A stretch of 64,000 bases of DNA from Panorpa germanica (Eukaryota; Arthropoda; Insecta; Mecoptera; Panorpidae): the NCBI GenBank assembly GCA_963678705.1, contig OY783219.1, forward strand, positions 7,936,001 through 8,000,000. Reading direction: 5' to 3'. Position 1 is the stretch's first letter, and each line of letters starts with the position of its first letter. The position numbers were made by a program, and so were the translations under genes. Below, in pieces: positions 12,454 through 25,600 of this stretch. The notes beneath the pieces are model-generated. The model searched no databases. It was not told the DNA's origin and saw only the letters and a list, made by a program, of their open reading frames with translations.

Positions 12454-12459
12454 TTTATT
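12454..12459 (-). terminator. Candidate eyg polyadenylation signal
   Basis: AATAAA on the minus strand, about 690 bases past the eyg stop codon, is the first canonical hexamer I found downstream. Further copies follow near 12400. The choice is tentative because AATAAA is common by chance in such AT-rich DNA. Confidence 0.3.
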
Positions 12460-13146
12460 TACAAATACTTTGGACATGAAGCAATTAGATATAACACCAA
12501 TTAGTTTAGATAATTATAACACCGTTTAGTTTTAATCACGTGATTCCACATATAGCATATAGCACGCCAAGCCACGTCAGCTGATGTTACATAATTCAAA
12601 AAGACTTCATCAAAAACTTGTCGATTCAATTACTGTTATTATTGGAGCAATTATATCTATTATGGTCATGTTACGTAAAAATATCCAAGTGGGGTTCATT
12701 TTCTTACATTTTGGGTGTTAAATATATCAACACGGAGCCCTAAACCAATCTTGGACTTATTTGCAACAGCTAGAATAGCATAAGATGTTGAAAAAGGTCA
12801 TCACTTTCCAAAACAATTGTTTTTCAACTCATATCTGTTGTTAAAAATTCGAAATTAAAATTTAGAAGCTGCTAAACTCAAACTTTCCCAAAGCGTAACT
12901 CAATTTCTATTTCAAAAGAAACATCGCTTTTTGAATTGTGTCTGATTTTAAATTTCTTAGCAGCCTTTTAAACTTAAAGTTGGGGTAATTGGAAATCAAC
13001 TATTTGTATTAATAATAGGGCCCGCGATAGCTTCAGCAATTGGTCCGTTTTTAGAGAAGTCCTTTTTGGAGTAGATGGTGTAATAATTATAAGGTAGAGG
13101 TGCCACATCCTTGCTAGTTTAAAAGCCTAATTATATCTAAACGTTT
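12460..13146 (-). other. eyg: Probable eyg 3'UTR
   Basis: This sequence follows the stop codon at 13147-13149 in the direction of transcription and has no other gene. It contains the palindrome AATCACGTGATT at 12534-12545. Its extent depends on which polyadenylation signal is used. Confidence 0.4.
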
Positions 13147-13662
13147 TCATTGCCGATCATGTTTTGTAAGTTGTAACGGTTGCATATTGTTTAAGGGTGA
13201 ACTTCTACTTTTTAATTTAGCACTAGAATCTTCTATATCAGATTCATCATTAACATTAATTTCCTCATCCGAATCACTCTCAGAAACATCATAATTATTT
13301 AACCTTAAAGAAGCAGACAGCAGCGCCGCAGCAGCAGTATTTGGTACTAATGATCTGAACGCACTATTTTCTCCTCCCATAAGTAGAGGTGTAGATGTTG
13401 TTGGTCCAGTCGTGCCGGAAGTGGTGGTGGTTGGTGTAGGTGGTGAACCAGGGGTGAAAGCGCGTGGTGAAGGTGTTAATCGGTTGTTGCCGAATGATTG
13501 AGGCGAAAGCCGAGTGCTCCCGAATGATGGTGGAGGTGTCAGACGGGAATTTCCGAATGCTGTTGGTGATAAACGTGGATTTCTTGAGTTTGGTGATGAG
13601 CGTTTTAGGAGATTCATTCGTTGGTGACGACGCCATTTCGCTCGTCTGTTGGAAAACCAAAC
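13147..13662 (-). CDS. eyg: eyg last coding exon: homeodomain end and C-terminus
   Basis: It begins after the acceptor at 13663-13664 (AG) with [15 protein letters not shown], completing recognition helix 3 of the homeodomain, and stops with TGA at 13147-13149. After the homeodomain come four related blocks ([40 protein letters not shown]) at residues 307-345. These are followed by a Thr/Pro-rich stretch, an alanine-rich [18 protein letters not shown] segment and an acidic segment [16 protein letters not shown] at about 404-418. Such low-complexity tails usually serve as activation or repression regions, but that role is inferred. The end at LQLTKHDRQ is natural, with no frameshift. Other open frames over this exon on both strands are shadows. 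Confidence 0.95.
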   Translation of the reverse strand, partial: VWFSNRRAKWRRHQRMNLLKRSSPNSRNPRLSPTAFGNSRLTPPPSFGSTRLSPQSFGNNRLTPSPRAFTPGSPPTPTTTTSGTTGPTTSTPLLMGGENSAFRSLVPNTAAAALLSASLRLNNYDVSESDSDEEINVNDESDIEDSSAKLKSRSSPLNNMQPLQLTKHDRQ

Positions 13663-16600
13663 CTGGTAGTCAATATACTGAATTAGTTAACATATTTATC
13701 AAAGAAAAACTCGCCAAAAGTTAGTTTCTTGGAAATTTTGTTGAAAAATTTATGTTAAATGTGGTAACCAACCTGTACGCGTGCTTCGCTTAAGGCTGTT
13801 CTTGACGCCAATCTTTCCCGGGTGCTCACACATGGGTAATGGGACTTGTCGAACTCCCTCTCTAGCTCTTCTAATTGTTCTGGGCTGAAAGTTGTTCTGT
13901 TTCTTCGAAATTTTGGTTGTTCGCCATCTAAACTACCGGTGTCATCTCCATCGACATCTAAGTAAGGAAAAATAAAACTTTAAGAACAAGTAACAAGAAA
14001 AATTAGAGCTGTAAAATCACAAGTGTTTAGTGAGTAACAACTTGACAGCTTATCTATTTACCAATTAATCGTTGCCCCATATCAGGGGACAACATATCGC
14101 TTCCAATTCCAATAACTGGAGATCCAGATGATCCAGGAGGAGTTGCTCCAGCTCCAGATTGTGTAAGGCCCGGTATTCCTGGACCGGATGGCCACATTGG
14201 TGCTGCAGGAGGCCATGGGAAACCTCCATAGGGATGTGGCGGATAGAGACCATATCCTGCGGCTCTTGCAAATTCTGCAGCCGCTCTTTCAGCGGCACGG
14301 TTCCGAAGAATGCGATTTATTGAGGAGACTGAAGGAGCTGTTGCATTTGTACATACACCTGGAAGATAAATTTCATATTAGCTTTAGAAGAACTACTGAG
14401 GTACTAATTTAAAAATCTTTTCAAGTGTTATATGATACAATAGGTGGAACGAAGTCAAGAGCCACGCGTAGGTGATCTGTTTGTGACGTAACGGAACTAG
14501 TTGTAAATCAGTTTGAACCAATAACAAAACACCGGCTTGAATTTAATATCTTTAATTCACTTGATAATCTGCGAGAGAACAATGATGCGAGGAAAGAAGA
14601 CGGATTTGTAAAGAATGAAAGGAAAGTGGAATGTTTCAAGGCAGTTGGATAGATATTGAAATGATTTGTGAATAAGAATTGGATTTGGATTGAATTGATT
14701 GTGGTGTGATGTCTCCGCAGTGCAGGGGAGAAAGACCGAGATTCTTCTATCAAAACGTTTAGATAAAGGAGAATCAGTGTCTTAATGTAGGGGTAAAAGG
14801 AAAGATATGACTGACACGTACATCTATAATATCTAATAGAAAATATCAAAACGAATGTTTTGGACCATAGAATTTACAGCGATGCAGCTCAATATCTATC
14901 AGTTGTACTAAAAAATATTGTAGGCGTAAATTATTGGAAATTGAGTCCTCTATTAGATTGGTAATAACTATTTTTACCGTAGGGTACACTGATAAAAAGA
15001 TATTGCAAGAAAACTGTTTTTAGTCGCCATTTTATCAAGATGTAGTTTTAATATCATCGCAATCAGTCGCCAATTTGCAACTTTCTATCTCAATTCAGGA
15101 TTTTTAAATGTTATATTTAGCAGAGATAAACTATTAATTTATATTAATCAGGTTTATTATTTAATTAAAATGTACACATGAGTTATGGAGTCACAGAGTA
15201 TAGAATTACATAGTAGGACGGTATTACAGAGTATAGTATTAACTACAGTATTACCGTGTGTAGAAAGAAAGATACAATAGTGTCAATACCGAGAGGGCGC
15301 TAAATTTAAATCCAACATTAAACCTGTGTAATGTATAATACTATATTTTTTAATTTCTTTTCTTTAAAATAAAATTCCAAAAATAATCTTCTAAGCTTTC
15401 TTAACACAAAAATAATAATTAATCGAATTTCTTCAATTCTAGCTTCCTGTAAAAATCCTTTACAAATGTTTCTTAGAACATCTCCGATACAACAGCACAT
15501 GCTTCTTTAATTATCCATCTTCCTGATTTGTAATAATATTTTTATTTCTCTTCCAACTCAATATTAAGTCGTTTAACGCAGTTCAAAGTTAACCTAACCA
15601 AAAAATCTTATTCATAAAATATTTTCATTCATAAAATATACGTTTCATTGTATTGTGTAAATAAATAACAATAATAATATTTATTTAATTATACGTTTTG
15701 AAAATCATTAAAGAAATACTCACTCCCTCCCTCCCATATATATTTTTTATGTAATCATTTACTTCTATAATTGATTTTAAAAATTTATAATTATTATATT
15801 AAAATATATAAGGCGGCATTTGGTTATGTATAAATCTTTATTGTTATATAAATATAACATAACAATAATAATAGCATGTTGTAAAGATAACAAATGTCAA
15901 AATGTATTTTAGTATTGTATTACCTTTACAAAGATTATGTGATCCATGTGATCTGTCAAGTGGAACAAAGTATGGCTTGATAGGTGATGAAGAAGGAATC
16001 GGCGTACCAAGAAATTATAGTTTAAATTATAGTTAAATTTATAAACCCAGATAAAAAATGTTTTTTTTTTTTTTTTTTTTTTTATTTCTCCTATTGTTTC
16101 AGCAATCTGCCTAAGTAGGCAATAAGCAAAAAAAAATGTAACGCACTTTAATTAACTTGCGCTAAACTAGCAAAAGTGCTAGTAAAGTAGGTAGAAACGA
16201 GCCCTGCAAGACTTTTTCTATTTAAGGGGTAGAAACTATGAGAAAGATCTTCGTAATTTGCAAAACTGTACTGTAATTTTCTACCTGGTTATCAGTATTT
16301 CTTTCAGTTCTAGTTTGCCGAATAATCTTTTTACACCATGGACTTGTGAACCAAGTATTAATTTATATAAAACTGTATTGTAAATTGATAAAGTTTGCTA
16401 CCAGGACTTCAAATATTCAACTATTTTCTAATTAGTAGCAATATAATAGGAGATAATCACTAAATGGATAAAAAGTTAGACGACACGTTCGCTATGTCTT
16501 CATATACGACTTTACTTTATAATCGAAATTTTAATACCAGTAACGTCGTTTAATTCACAGTTAAACTTAAGTTATGGCATAATTGAAGAGCTACGCAAAA

Positions 16601-19600
16601 AATAGGTTTATCAATTATTGTTTTGTCAAAGACTGACCACAGTTTACTAAAGCTAAGACTGCTATACGAACAAAAATCGCGCGGAAATAAATTTTCAATT
16701 CTGTAACACATAGAATCATATAAATGTACGACGATTTTAAATTTGCATTTAAGTTTGATACAAATTGCCGGTGCGAAAAATGTAACCCAGGTACTTTGCT
16801 ACAGTTCCAATTACGAGAGTTTAGCGGCGACTCATACTTAAAATACATTGTGCCGTATTAACTGCTGATACAACAAAATAGCACTGACTCACTTATTTTT
16901 CTATAGAGTTATGTATAGGAAAGAACAAGATAAAATTCATTATCGTATCATTAATTTATACGGCTCTTATAACCTGTTTTAAGTATGAGTTGCGGCCAAA
17001 CTCTCGTAATTTAAACTACACACTAACCAAGGTTTATGATAAACCTTAGTTAGCTGTAAATTAAAAAATCTGCTCTAAAACTGCCAATATTGTTTATAGC
17101 TGATACTACTTTAGACGCCTAAATTAATAAAGAGCGATGTTAATAAAAATGAAACAACAAATCGGTGCACTTCAAGATAAATTAATTTCTTATCACCGTA
17201 GATTCCACGAGATGTAAGAGTGAGATAGCATCATTATTTACATATGAAGCGACATATATCCATCCCACTTAGTGATGTGTTTATTCAAGCACAGAATAGG
17301 GTTTCAAATCCATGTTACACAGATATTTTTTTAACATATATTTTGTTATATATTTTCTTTTTTTGAACTACCGGCTCATCTTTAACAGTTTAAACGTTGA
17401 TTGACTTACAATGAGTAAATCATTGTAAAGCTTCTCGAGTGACAGATCGAAAGATCTAGAGAGATCTAGAGATCTATAGCCACAGCCACAGGTGAAATAA
17501 TCAAATAACTGGTTACTGGCTAACGTCAGGTAGTCTGTCACAAGACGAGCATTATGTTCAAAAATAAATGTATATTTATTGTTCGGTATAGTATGGTTTA
17601 CATCAGTGCTTGAAATGGCTTGAGATAGGTTTTGTTGCAAATATTAAAGGCCCGATACACGTCCGAATATATTGTGTTGATATCTCAAGCTTTTATTATT
17701 CTGTAGTAGTTTACTGTGAATTTGATAATAATGTCAATTGCTGACAATCAGAAGTTTTGAAGCTAGTATATAAGTCTATATAGAAAACAGAGGCGGTTTT
17801 AGAACGTAAGAATGAAAATAGTACAACAAACAACTGAAAAAATATTTATAGTCCAAAACACGATAGTTCGACGGCGACTTATACTTAAAAAGGTTATATG
17901 AGCGGTATAAATCTATAATACGATAATGAATTTTATCTTATTCGTTTCTATGTACATTATAGAAAAATAAGTGAGTCAGTGCTTTTTAGTTATATCGGCA
18001 GTTTATACCCCAGATCTAGTTTTAAGTATGAGTCACCGCCGAACTATCGTAATTTAAACTATGCGACTTATTTGTGAAAAAGCTTTATTATTCTACAGAT
18101 CAAATACTATATATATTATTATGTAGTAATCAGAATTTCTGGTTTTAATATTAAATATTAGTTTTACATTAAAACAAAACAATATTATATTATTTTTTCC
18201 CACTAATATAAAGGTTAGTTATGATTTGAAGCTCGTTACATTTGTTTGCTAACTGTATGGTCTTTTCATGTATTAAAACCTGCAATCATGCTCGGTTTAA
18301 AGCCGAGCCCAACATATTCGAATGTGTTGCAGCCTTTTAGATATGTGACACCAAAATTACACCAATATTTTTAATGCTTTTGTCATTATTATTCCGCCTT
18401 ACATCATTGTGATTAATTATATTTCATTTGTGTTCCTTATTCTATCTACTCATTCTCAATCTTTAAAAAATAAATAAAAATAACTCCTCGTTCCTTCTCT
18501 CTATTTCCACCATCATCCTCTTCCCTTCATTACCTCCCTTTAATAACTGTACAATCTTTTTTTCACTTTTTACTCATTTCTCATATGAATACTTCAATGT
18601 GTTCCCGCGTTTCTATTTCTCTCCCGCACACCTCGAACATCCTTTGCTCTCTACCGGCATAGTATTAGATATAAAGATTTTACTGGTCGTTTTCGAGCCT
18701 ATTTTCCCGCTGAATACAAAATGTATTATCTAAACGAAACTTGCTATTATTTCATGACGTATTCAATGAAATGGGTTTTAAACAACTTCAGCGAAAGTTA
18801 ATATAATTTTTCTTAACAATATCAATAATTTGAATTCATAAAAATGTCCCATTTCAATCCCTGTATATGTTAATATGTTTGACATACCATGACGTTGTTT
18901 AGAACATATTTGGATGAAAGCACTCACCCACAAATGAAATTATTAAGTCCAAGATTTTAGAAAATAAGGAAATTAAAAAAAAATATATATAAATAAAAGT
19001 GTTAACAAAAAAGAATGAAATAAATAATCATAACTACTATAAAGTTATGTTGGAAGGTATTAAACGAGATTAAAATATTAAACATTCTTGACCAGTTGAA
19101 ACGGAAGTGTTATAGTGTCTTTAAATAGACTTGTCTTTAATATGGAAAGATAGAGATAACGCCTTATGAACAACGTTGAACAGATAGAGATAACTATACA
19201 TAAAAACAGTCCAGTCATATTAAATCTAAGTAAGTCATTTTTATACATATTTTGTTATTAAAAAAAAATATATGCAATGGGCTTGTGTCCTCATTTTTTA
19301 GTGGTCGATTTTTTAATTGTTGATTGAAATTAATGTTAATAAATGTGTATCGGCGTGTCTATTTTATTAAATATCTAAATATTAACGAAGATATAGCAAT
19401 TAAAAGTTTGAATTGTAGTTTTAGCGCTAAAAATGGTTGGCCATATTTGTATGACGCGAAATGCATTTTAACGTCAGTTATTTGTTGAGTAGGTCAGTGC
19501 TGTGGTAATGTTTTGTAGCTGTTGGTAGTCAAAATAATCAAGTCAAATCAAAGAATAATAAGTTTTTATATTATTTAACCCTGTTACGGCAGAGATAATA

Positions 19601-22600
19601 TTGAAATTTGATTGTTCATTGAAATAGCTGTAAATAATATTTGATATTTTGATATATAAATACATATAGCAGAGGTAACTTTTATTATGTTAAATCTGAA
19701 ATAGAAGAAAGTGTGTTTAGCCGTGTAATTTAACTACAGGTTTATTTGAACTTATACGATTGTTCACCACTGACTCACACTAACAAATCTAATTTCATTG
19801 TGTACACGAGTTCGATTGGGTAGTTACCCATAACTACGTTTATTATTAATTACTCGCGGCCTATTATACAGGATATTGATTATCGGTAGGACAATTATTC
19901 ATGATGAACTGGAGTAATATTTAATTATAGAAGGAACCTAGTTAAACTCGAATTAATAACGCTTTCTGTAACGATGGGATTATTAATTATTCATAATTTG
20001 GAAAGTATATGCATAAGGTATAGTTACAATATGTAAAGAGTTTCAAAGTAAAAATTTCAGTCAATAATTAAAAAGTAATTAATTTTCAATTACTATTTGC
20101 TTTGCCCGCTAAACACACTATGTGTATATTACCTTTCTTTGTGATTAAATATTATTAAAACGATTTTTTTATATTTATTTACTTATTTGCCTTGACTTTC
20201 TTTCGTCATAGCCACCATCAAACACTTTTTATACATCTTTTATAATTTATAATTCTATTTTACAAATTTCTAAATATTTCAATAATGCGCTAATTAATTT
20301 TGAATCACTTAACAAAAATTTAGTATTAACAGGAAAAGTTTTAATCACATTTAATATATCACTATTGAATTTTGATCTTTGTTGACTATAATTTATGCAT
20401 TCAAACATAATATAATCCAAAGTTTCTTCTTCACCACATTAACATCTATCGTCATATTTAATATTAATTTTGTACAGGTGAGCTGCAGTTTTACAATGAT
20501 TACTTTTGATTCTGATTACAGTTGATATAATTTTGCGGGACTCATTTCTAAACCATCTCTTCTTACCTAAATTTGGATGTAACATATAATAATCTCTTCC
20601 TTTTAACTGACTTTTGTTAATGAAATCTGTGTTTCTCAAATTGAAGTTTAATTTTTTGATTATATTAAAAATTTCATACGAAGGTAATTATTATTAAAAC
20701 GAAACTTACTAATAATCTATATAAAAAAGGTTTTAGTGTGATTCTAAAGATAAAAGAGAAAAGGTCATTTTATGACTCTACAAAGCATAAAAACATTGGT
20801 ATGAAATATTATGTGAAATAAATAATGAATAGATGTAGCTGTTTTACCCAACTCAAAAATATGAAGCAATTAGTTTGTAGTAATTTTACATTAAACATAA
20901 AAATTAGCTATGGAATTAGCTTGTGGAAAGCTAGCAAGTGTAAAAGTTGACTGCAAGAAAGTTTAGCTGTTTCAATAAAGGTTAATAAACTAAATAAACG
21001 ACGATTATATTTAAGCTTTAGTAAATTTTGAATTGGATATTTTATGGATTTGTGACAACAAGGACTATTGCTAAAATTCCACATTGACACAATGTACTCA
21101 TTGTTAAACATAATTTTGTATAATAAACATAAGTTTCCAAGACAGATGCCCTTTTAGCTGCAAGCCACAGAATTTTGAATTACACTTTACAAAATATCTT
21201 TAGAATTTCTATTTTTTGTGTCTAAATAAAGCTAAGGAATAAAGTTTATTCAAACACCGATTTTATCGCTATTTTTCATATGAAGCGTCTAGATGCAAAG
21301 GGATGTAAGTCACAACATGGTGCAGCCAATCCGACCATTGATTATAATAAAGCAACGTTGCAAAGTATTAGTTTTAAGATTCAAAGATTCAAAACGAATC
21401 AAAATAAAAAGTAAAAAGATAGTATTTAAGTGTAACAAATATAACTAAGTGTAACAATAGAGTTAGGGGGCGTCCATAAATTACGTGAGATGTTTAAGGG
21501 GGGGAGGGGGTCGAGTCAAATCTCATCTAATCTTCCGTTGGAGAGAGGGGGGGTCTCGGCAAATATCACGCAATTTTTTTTCTGATTGAAACAAAAAAAA
21601 ATTATACTATTTTGGTCCATTTAATCTAGATTGTACATGCTTAAGGCCTGTCTCAGTATGGGACCGTATTTAAGCGAATTTCTGCCGGACGTATACGGGC
21701 TACTACGCTTTACCTATCCGAACCCTATAAATGTAATGAGACCTCTCTGGACCTCTCAGACTGCACGCTACAAAGCCGTCCGAATACGGGCGGCACTACC
21801 TCGCACAGTAGAACCGAATAAAGGCGAATTTTATCCAAGCGTTACCACTACTACAACGATACCCTATCCGAACCTTTGTAAATGCAAAAAGCCGCCTCAG
21901 ACTGGAGGGGATACCTAAGATCGCTTGTTGTAATATTGTAATGTTGCAATATTGATTACTAGTCTTAACTAGTCGTAAATAAAAGCACGAAGCAAATTTT
22001 TTTTTTCTTTTTACAATAACAATCCAACGCGTTTACGTAAGAAACCCACATTTTGAAAAATCTCACGTGAGATTGGGGGATGGGGGAGGGGGTTGAATAA
22101 AATCTCACGACATCTCACCAGGGGGGGAGGGAGGTACAGAAAATTTAAAAAAACACCTCACGTAATTTATGGACGCCCCCTTATAACGTTTATAAATAAA
22201 GCAAAAGTGATAATAAATAAATATTTTAACCTAAGAAATATAAATTAGGTATATATTTTCCGCTCGTAAAAGTTATAACTTGTAAATCAATTGCATCTAG
22301 TCAATATCTTAGTCTTTCTTGAGTGAAAATATTTTTCAATCCCGGGGTGAGCCCCCAAACGCTATTCACTGCTATTACTTCAGAAAACAGATCAAACATA
22401 ATTTAGCTTCACGGTTATTTCGTTACCAAATATTTAATTTAACTCTACTATGAGATAATTACAATAATACAACTCATAATACTTAAATACAAATCGAAAT
22501 GTATTTTTTTATGGGGCCCCATCACGGTAGAATGGACCCGAATCTCCTGCTGTGAGTTAGTCTTCAAATATCTAAGCTTTGGACACATTGTACACATATA

Positions 22601-25600
22601 TATATTCTTATTTAAATACATACACTCTCAACCAGTAAGTAAGATGATTAAAATTCTAAAATTAAAAGTTACATTTTTTAAACATTAATTTAAATCAAAT
22701 CGGTTTTCAATTTCTTCTTTCATTAAAACTTTGAATTCAACCATTTTGATTATTGCTCATCAGACCGTGTTACTATGTTTTTATTTATTTTGGAAGTAGG
22801 AGTGGTGTAAGGAGGGACAGGGAATGGGGGCAATGGAGGTGAGGAAGAGCGGATAAATGTGACAATAACACAATTATATACAGTCCACTGAAGTTTATTT
22901 AAATTGTTGTAAAGTTTTTAAGATTAACATAATTTAAATGATTTTGAGCGGATAATGCTAGAATTATGTTTATTTAAGATGAGTTACAGTGCTTCTAAAA
23001 CTCAGATGATTTGACCTTGACGTTGCTTTAAATATTGTAAAGCTACAAACCACTCATCTAGATCTATCTGCTTTTGAAATTGATTTTTTTAACTTATCAT
23101 ACTGCGAAATTGATTTAACGTCGACCTATTTCCAATGCTTATTTCTATCACAGACGACCTCCTACTATCCCAGTAAACAATTTGGTGAAGTGTCCTATTT
23201 GGTGAAGTTCGAGTCACTCGTACAATTCTATTCTAACGCTTTACAAGTTCTCTACCTGTCACAGATTTTGTGTTAGTTTTTCGTAATAATATTCTTTCTT
23301 TTTCCAACATCATTGATTAAGTATTTCTGTTTCTTTCCCACATGGGTATATTTTTATTATCCGGTCATAAATCATAAACCTACTCCGCTTTTAATTCAGC
23401 AGTGAACCGTCGTTGAAATGTCTGTAGCTCATAAAAAGGACCTTTCCTTTGAACGACTGAATAGAAAACGAACACGTTCCAGACAAAAAATTCATGATAT
23501 GTAATAGAAATTAAGTCGAATTTACTCCAAAATGTTTACTGGGATGTTCACTGAAAATTGTGGTGTTGTGGCATTATATATGCTGACTCCACTGCTTCCT
23601 GATAAGTTTATGATTATGTATGTACGTAATCAACTCAAAATGATAACAACCAAATCTAGAAAATATAAATATGGTCTACGGATCGAACGTTGACCCGACA
23701 GACGTTGTCTTGTACAAATTTCAATAATTTTTTTCGCAATCCAACTGAAAATAAATAATTTCTCGTCACTATTCATTCATAATTTGACAATCAACTGTCA
23801 AACCACATTTGCGCACATAGTAGCAAAAGTCTCATAGAAAAAAGCACTTTCAAAATTTTCCTAAAGACCTTTTTTATATAGACAAGAAATAACCAAAATT
23901 GGTTCAGTCGTTCTCAAGTGATACCAACGAAGAGCATTTATTATTTATATATAAAGAAGAAAACTAGGCCCTGTTTAAAAAATAATCGGGTAATATGTTA
24001 GTAATAGAACTTATAGCATAAAAAACAATGTAATCACCAATTAAACATCGTGCAAACGCAAAAAACACGTTACATTTACGTAACATTTACTTAGAAAACG
24101 CAAAAAACACGTTACATTTACTTAGAAAATACACAAATTCATTTAATTGGTATATACATATTATTATTTCCAACCGCAAATAAAATTGCTTTAGGTATTA
24201 GTTCCTCCAATAAGCGCAAACTTTTAAAAAAACTGGTAATTGGCACTAATTAGTTCATTAAAGCATTAAATTGGTATTCATACCCGTACGTGGCTAACCG
24301 AGAAGTGACAGCAACATAAACTTGTAAATTCCGAATAATTATTGTTAAACAAAATTTAAAATTATAATTTAACAATTTCTAAACAAATTATATTTATTTA
24401 ACGAAAACATTTTTTGGAAATATTTACGTCATGTTCTAATATTTTTATATAAACAAGAATTTGGTATTTTTAAAGATTATGTGCAGAAATTGTACATGTG
24501 ATAAGTCGCATTATTCTCCACGGAGAGTAAGAGTACCTCCATGATCACCATATTTAAGTAGTTCCATCATACAATCACACTTTTCCACATAATGAAAGCT
24601 ACTAACAAAGTAAATCAAAAAATAACAAAATATTAGCGAAAAAATATTTCCAATATATTTATTAACTTCACCCTCACAACTATTTTTCATCGATAATCAT
24701 TTTACAAATCCAATGATGACGTTCGCATAATTTTTAACGTATTCAGAAGTTCTTTCTTTCTTTTTTTTATTTTTTTTATATTCATTTTTGTTACATAACA
24801 AAAAAATAAAAAATAGATTTATTTTTACAATGGATTAATTTTTAAAACCACAATTATGTTTTCGGTATAAAATCCATAATATTTTTATTGTATTCTTTTT
24901 TGATAAGGGTCAAATACTTTCACAGGTTTAGATTTATTAGATTCTTGTTTACACCCTTTTGTGTTGTTATAATTTTTTATGCTTCCTAATAATTATTGTG
25001 TATAAGTGTGTAATCGTAATAGGTTTTTAAATAGTATTTGACTAACACATATAAACGTGTATTTATACAGCTTAAAAACTAGAAAAACTTTACTGGGTAA
25101 TGTGTAGTAGATATATAGGTCGTAAAGGATGGTATTTCATTTATTTGGGAAAGTCTGCTAAACATTTGTAGTTTTTATATTAATACGCAGACTAAATAAA
25201 ATTGGGTACGCGCCGACCATCGCGGGTGATGCACCCGGGCACATTACTAAACGATCGTTAAATATATGCAATTACCCAAGTAAACCGAATACTAACTTAG
25301 AATTAGGACTCATTCCCACTCACTGAGTTTTAATGTTAATTTAAGGTTTTAACCTAAACTGTAAGTTCAGCTTTGATATATAAAGAAATCAAATTATTTA
25401 TCTTGAATACATTAGTTTAAATTAAATAAAGATAGTAATTATTAAAAAATAATGTGTATTACTAACACTTTAAATTAAAACTAAAATCAGTGTGTGGGAA
25501 TGGGGCTTTAGGTACCCCATAAAATAGAATACGAGTGCTTAATTAATTCACTTTAAAAAACAGTTATTGTGCATAGATGGGTTTGGGCATGACACTGTCA

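Noticed and set aside
13364-13724. Other open frames over the last eyg exon (13364-13660 minus, 13464-13724 plus)
   Set aside because: Shadows of the real exon, which is fixed by the homeodomain and its splice sites.
14065-14412. Frames 14065-14298 (minus) and 14188-14412 (plus) with leucine-rich translations
   Set aside because: Out of frame with or antisense to the RED/linker exon; neither has a family match.
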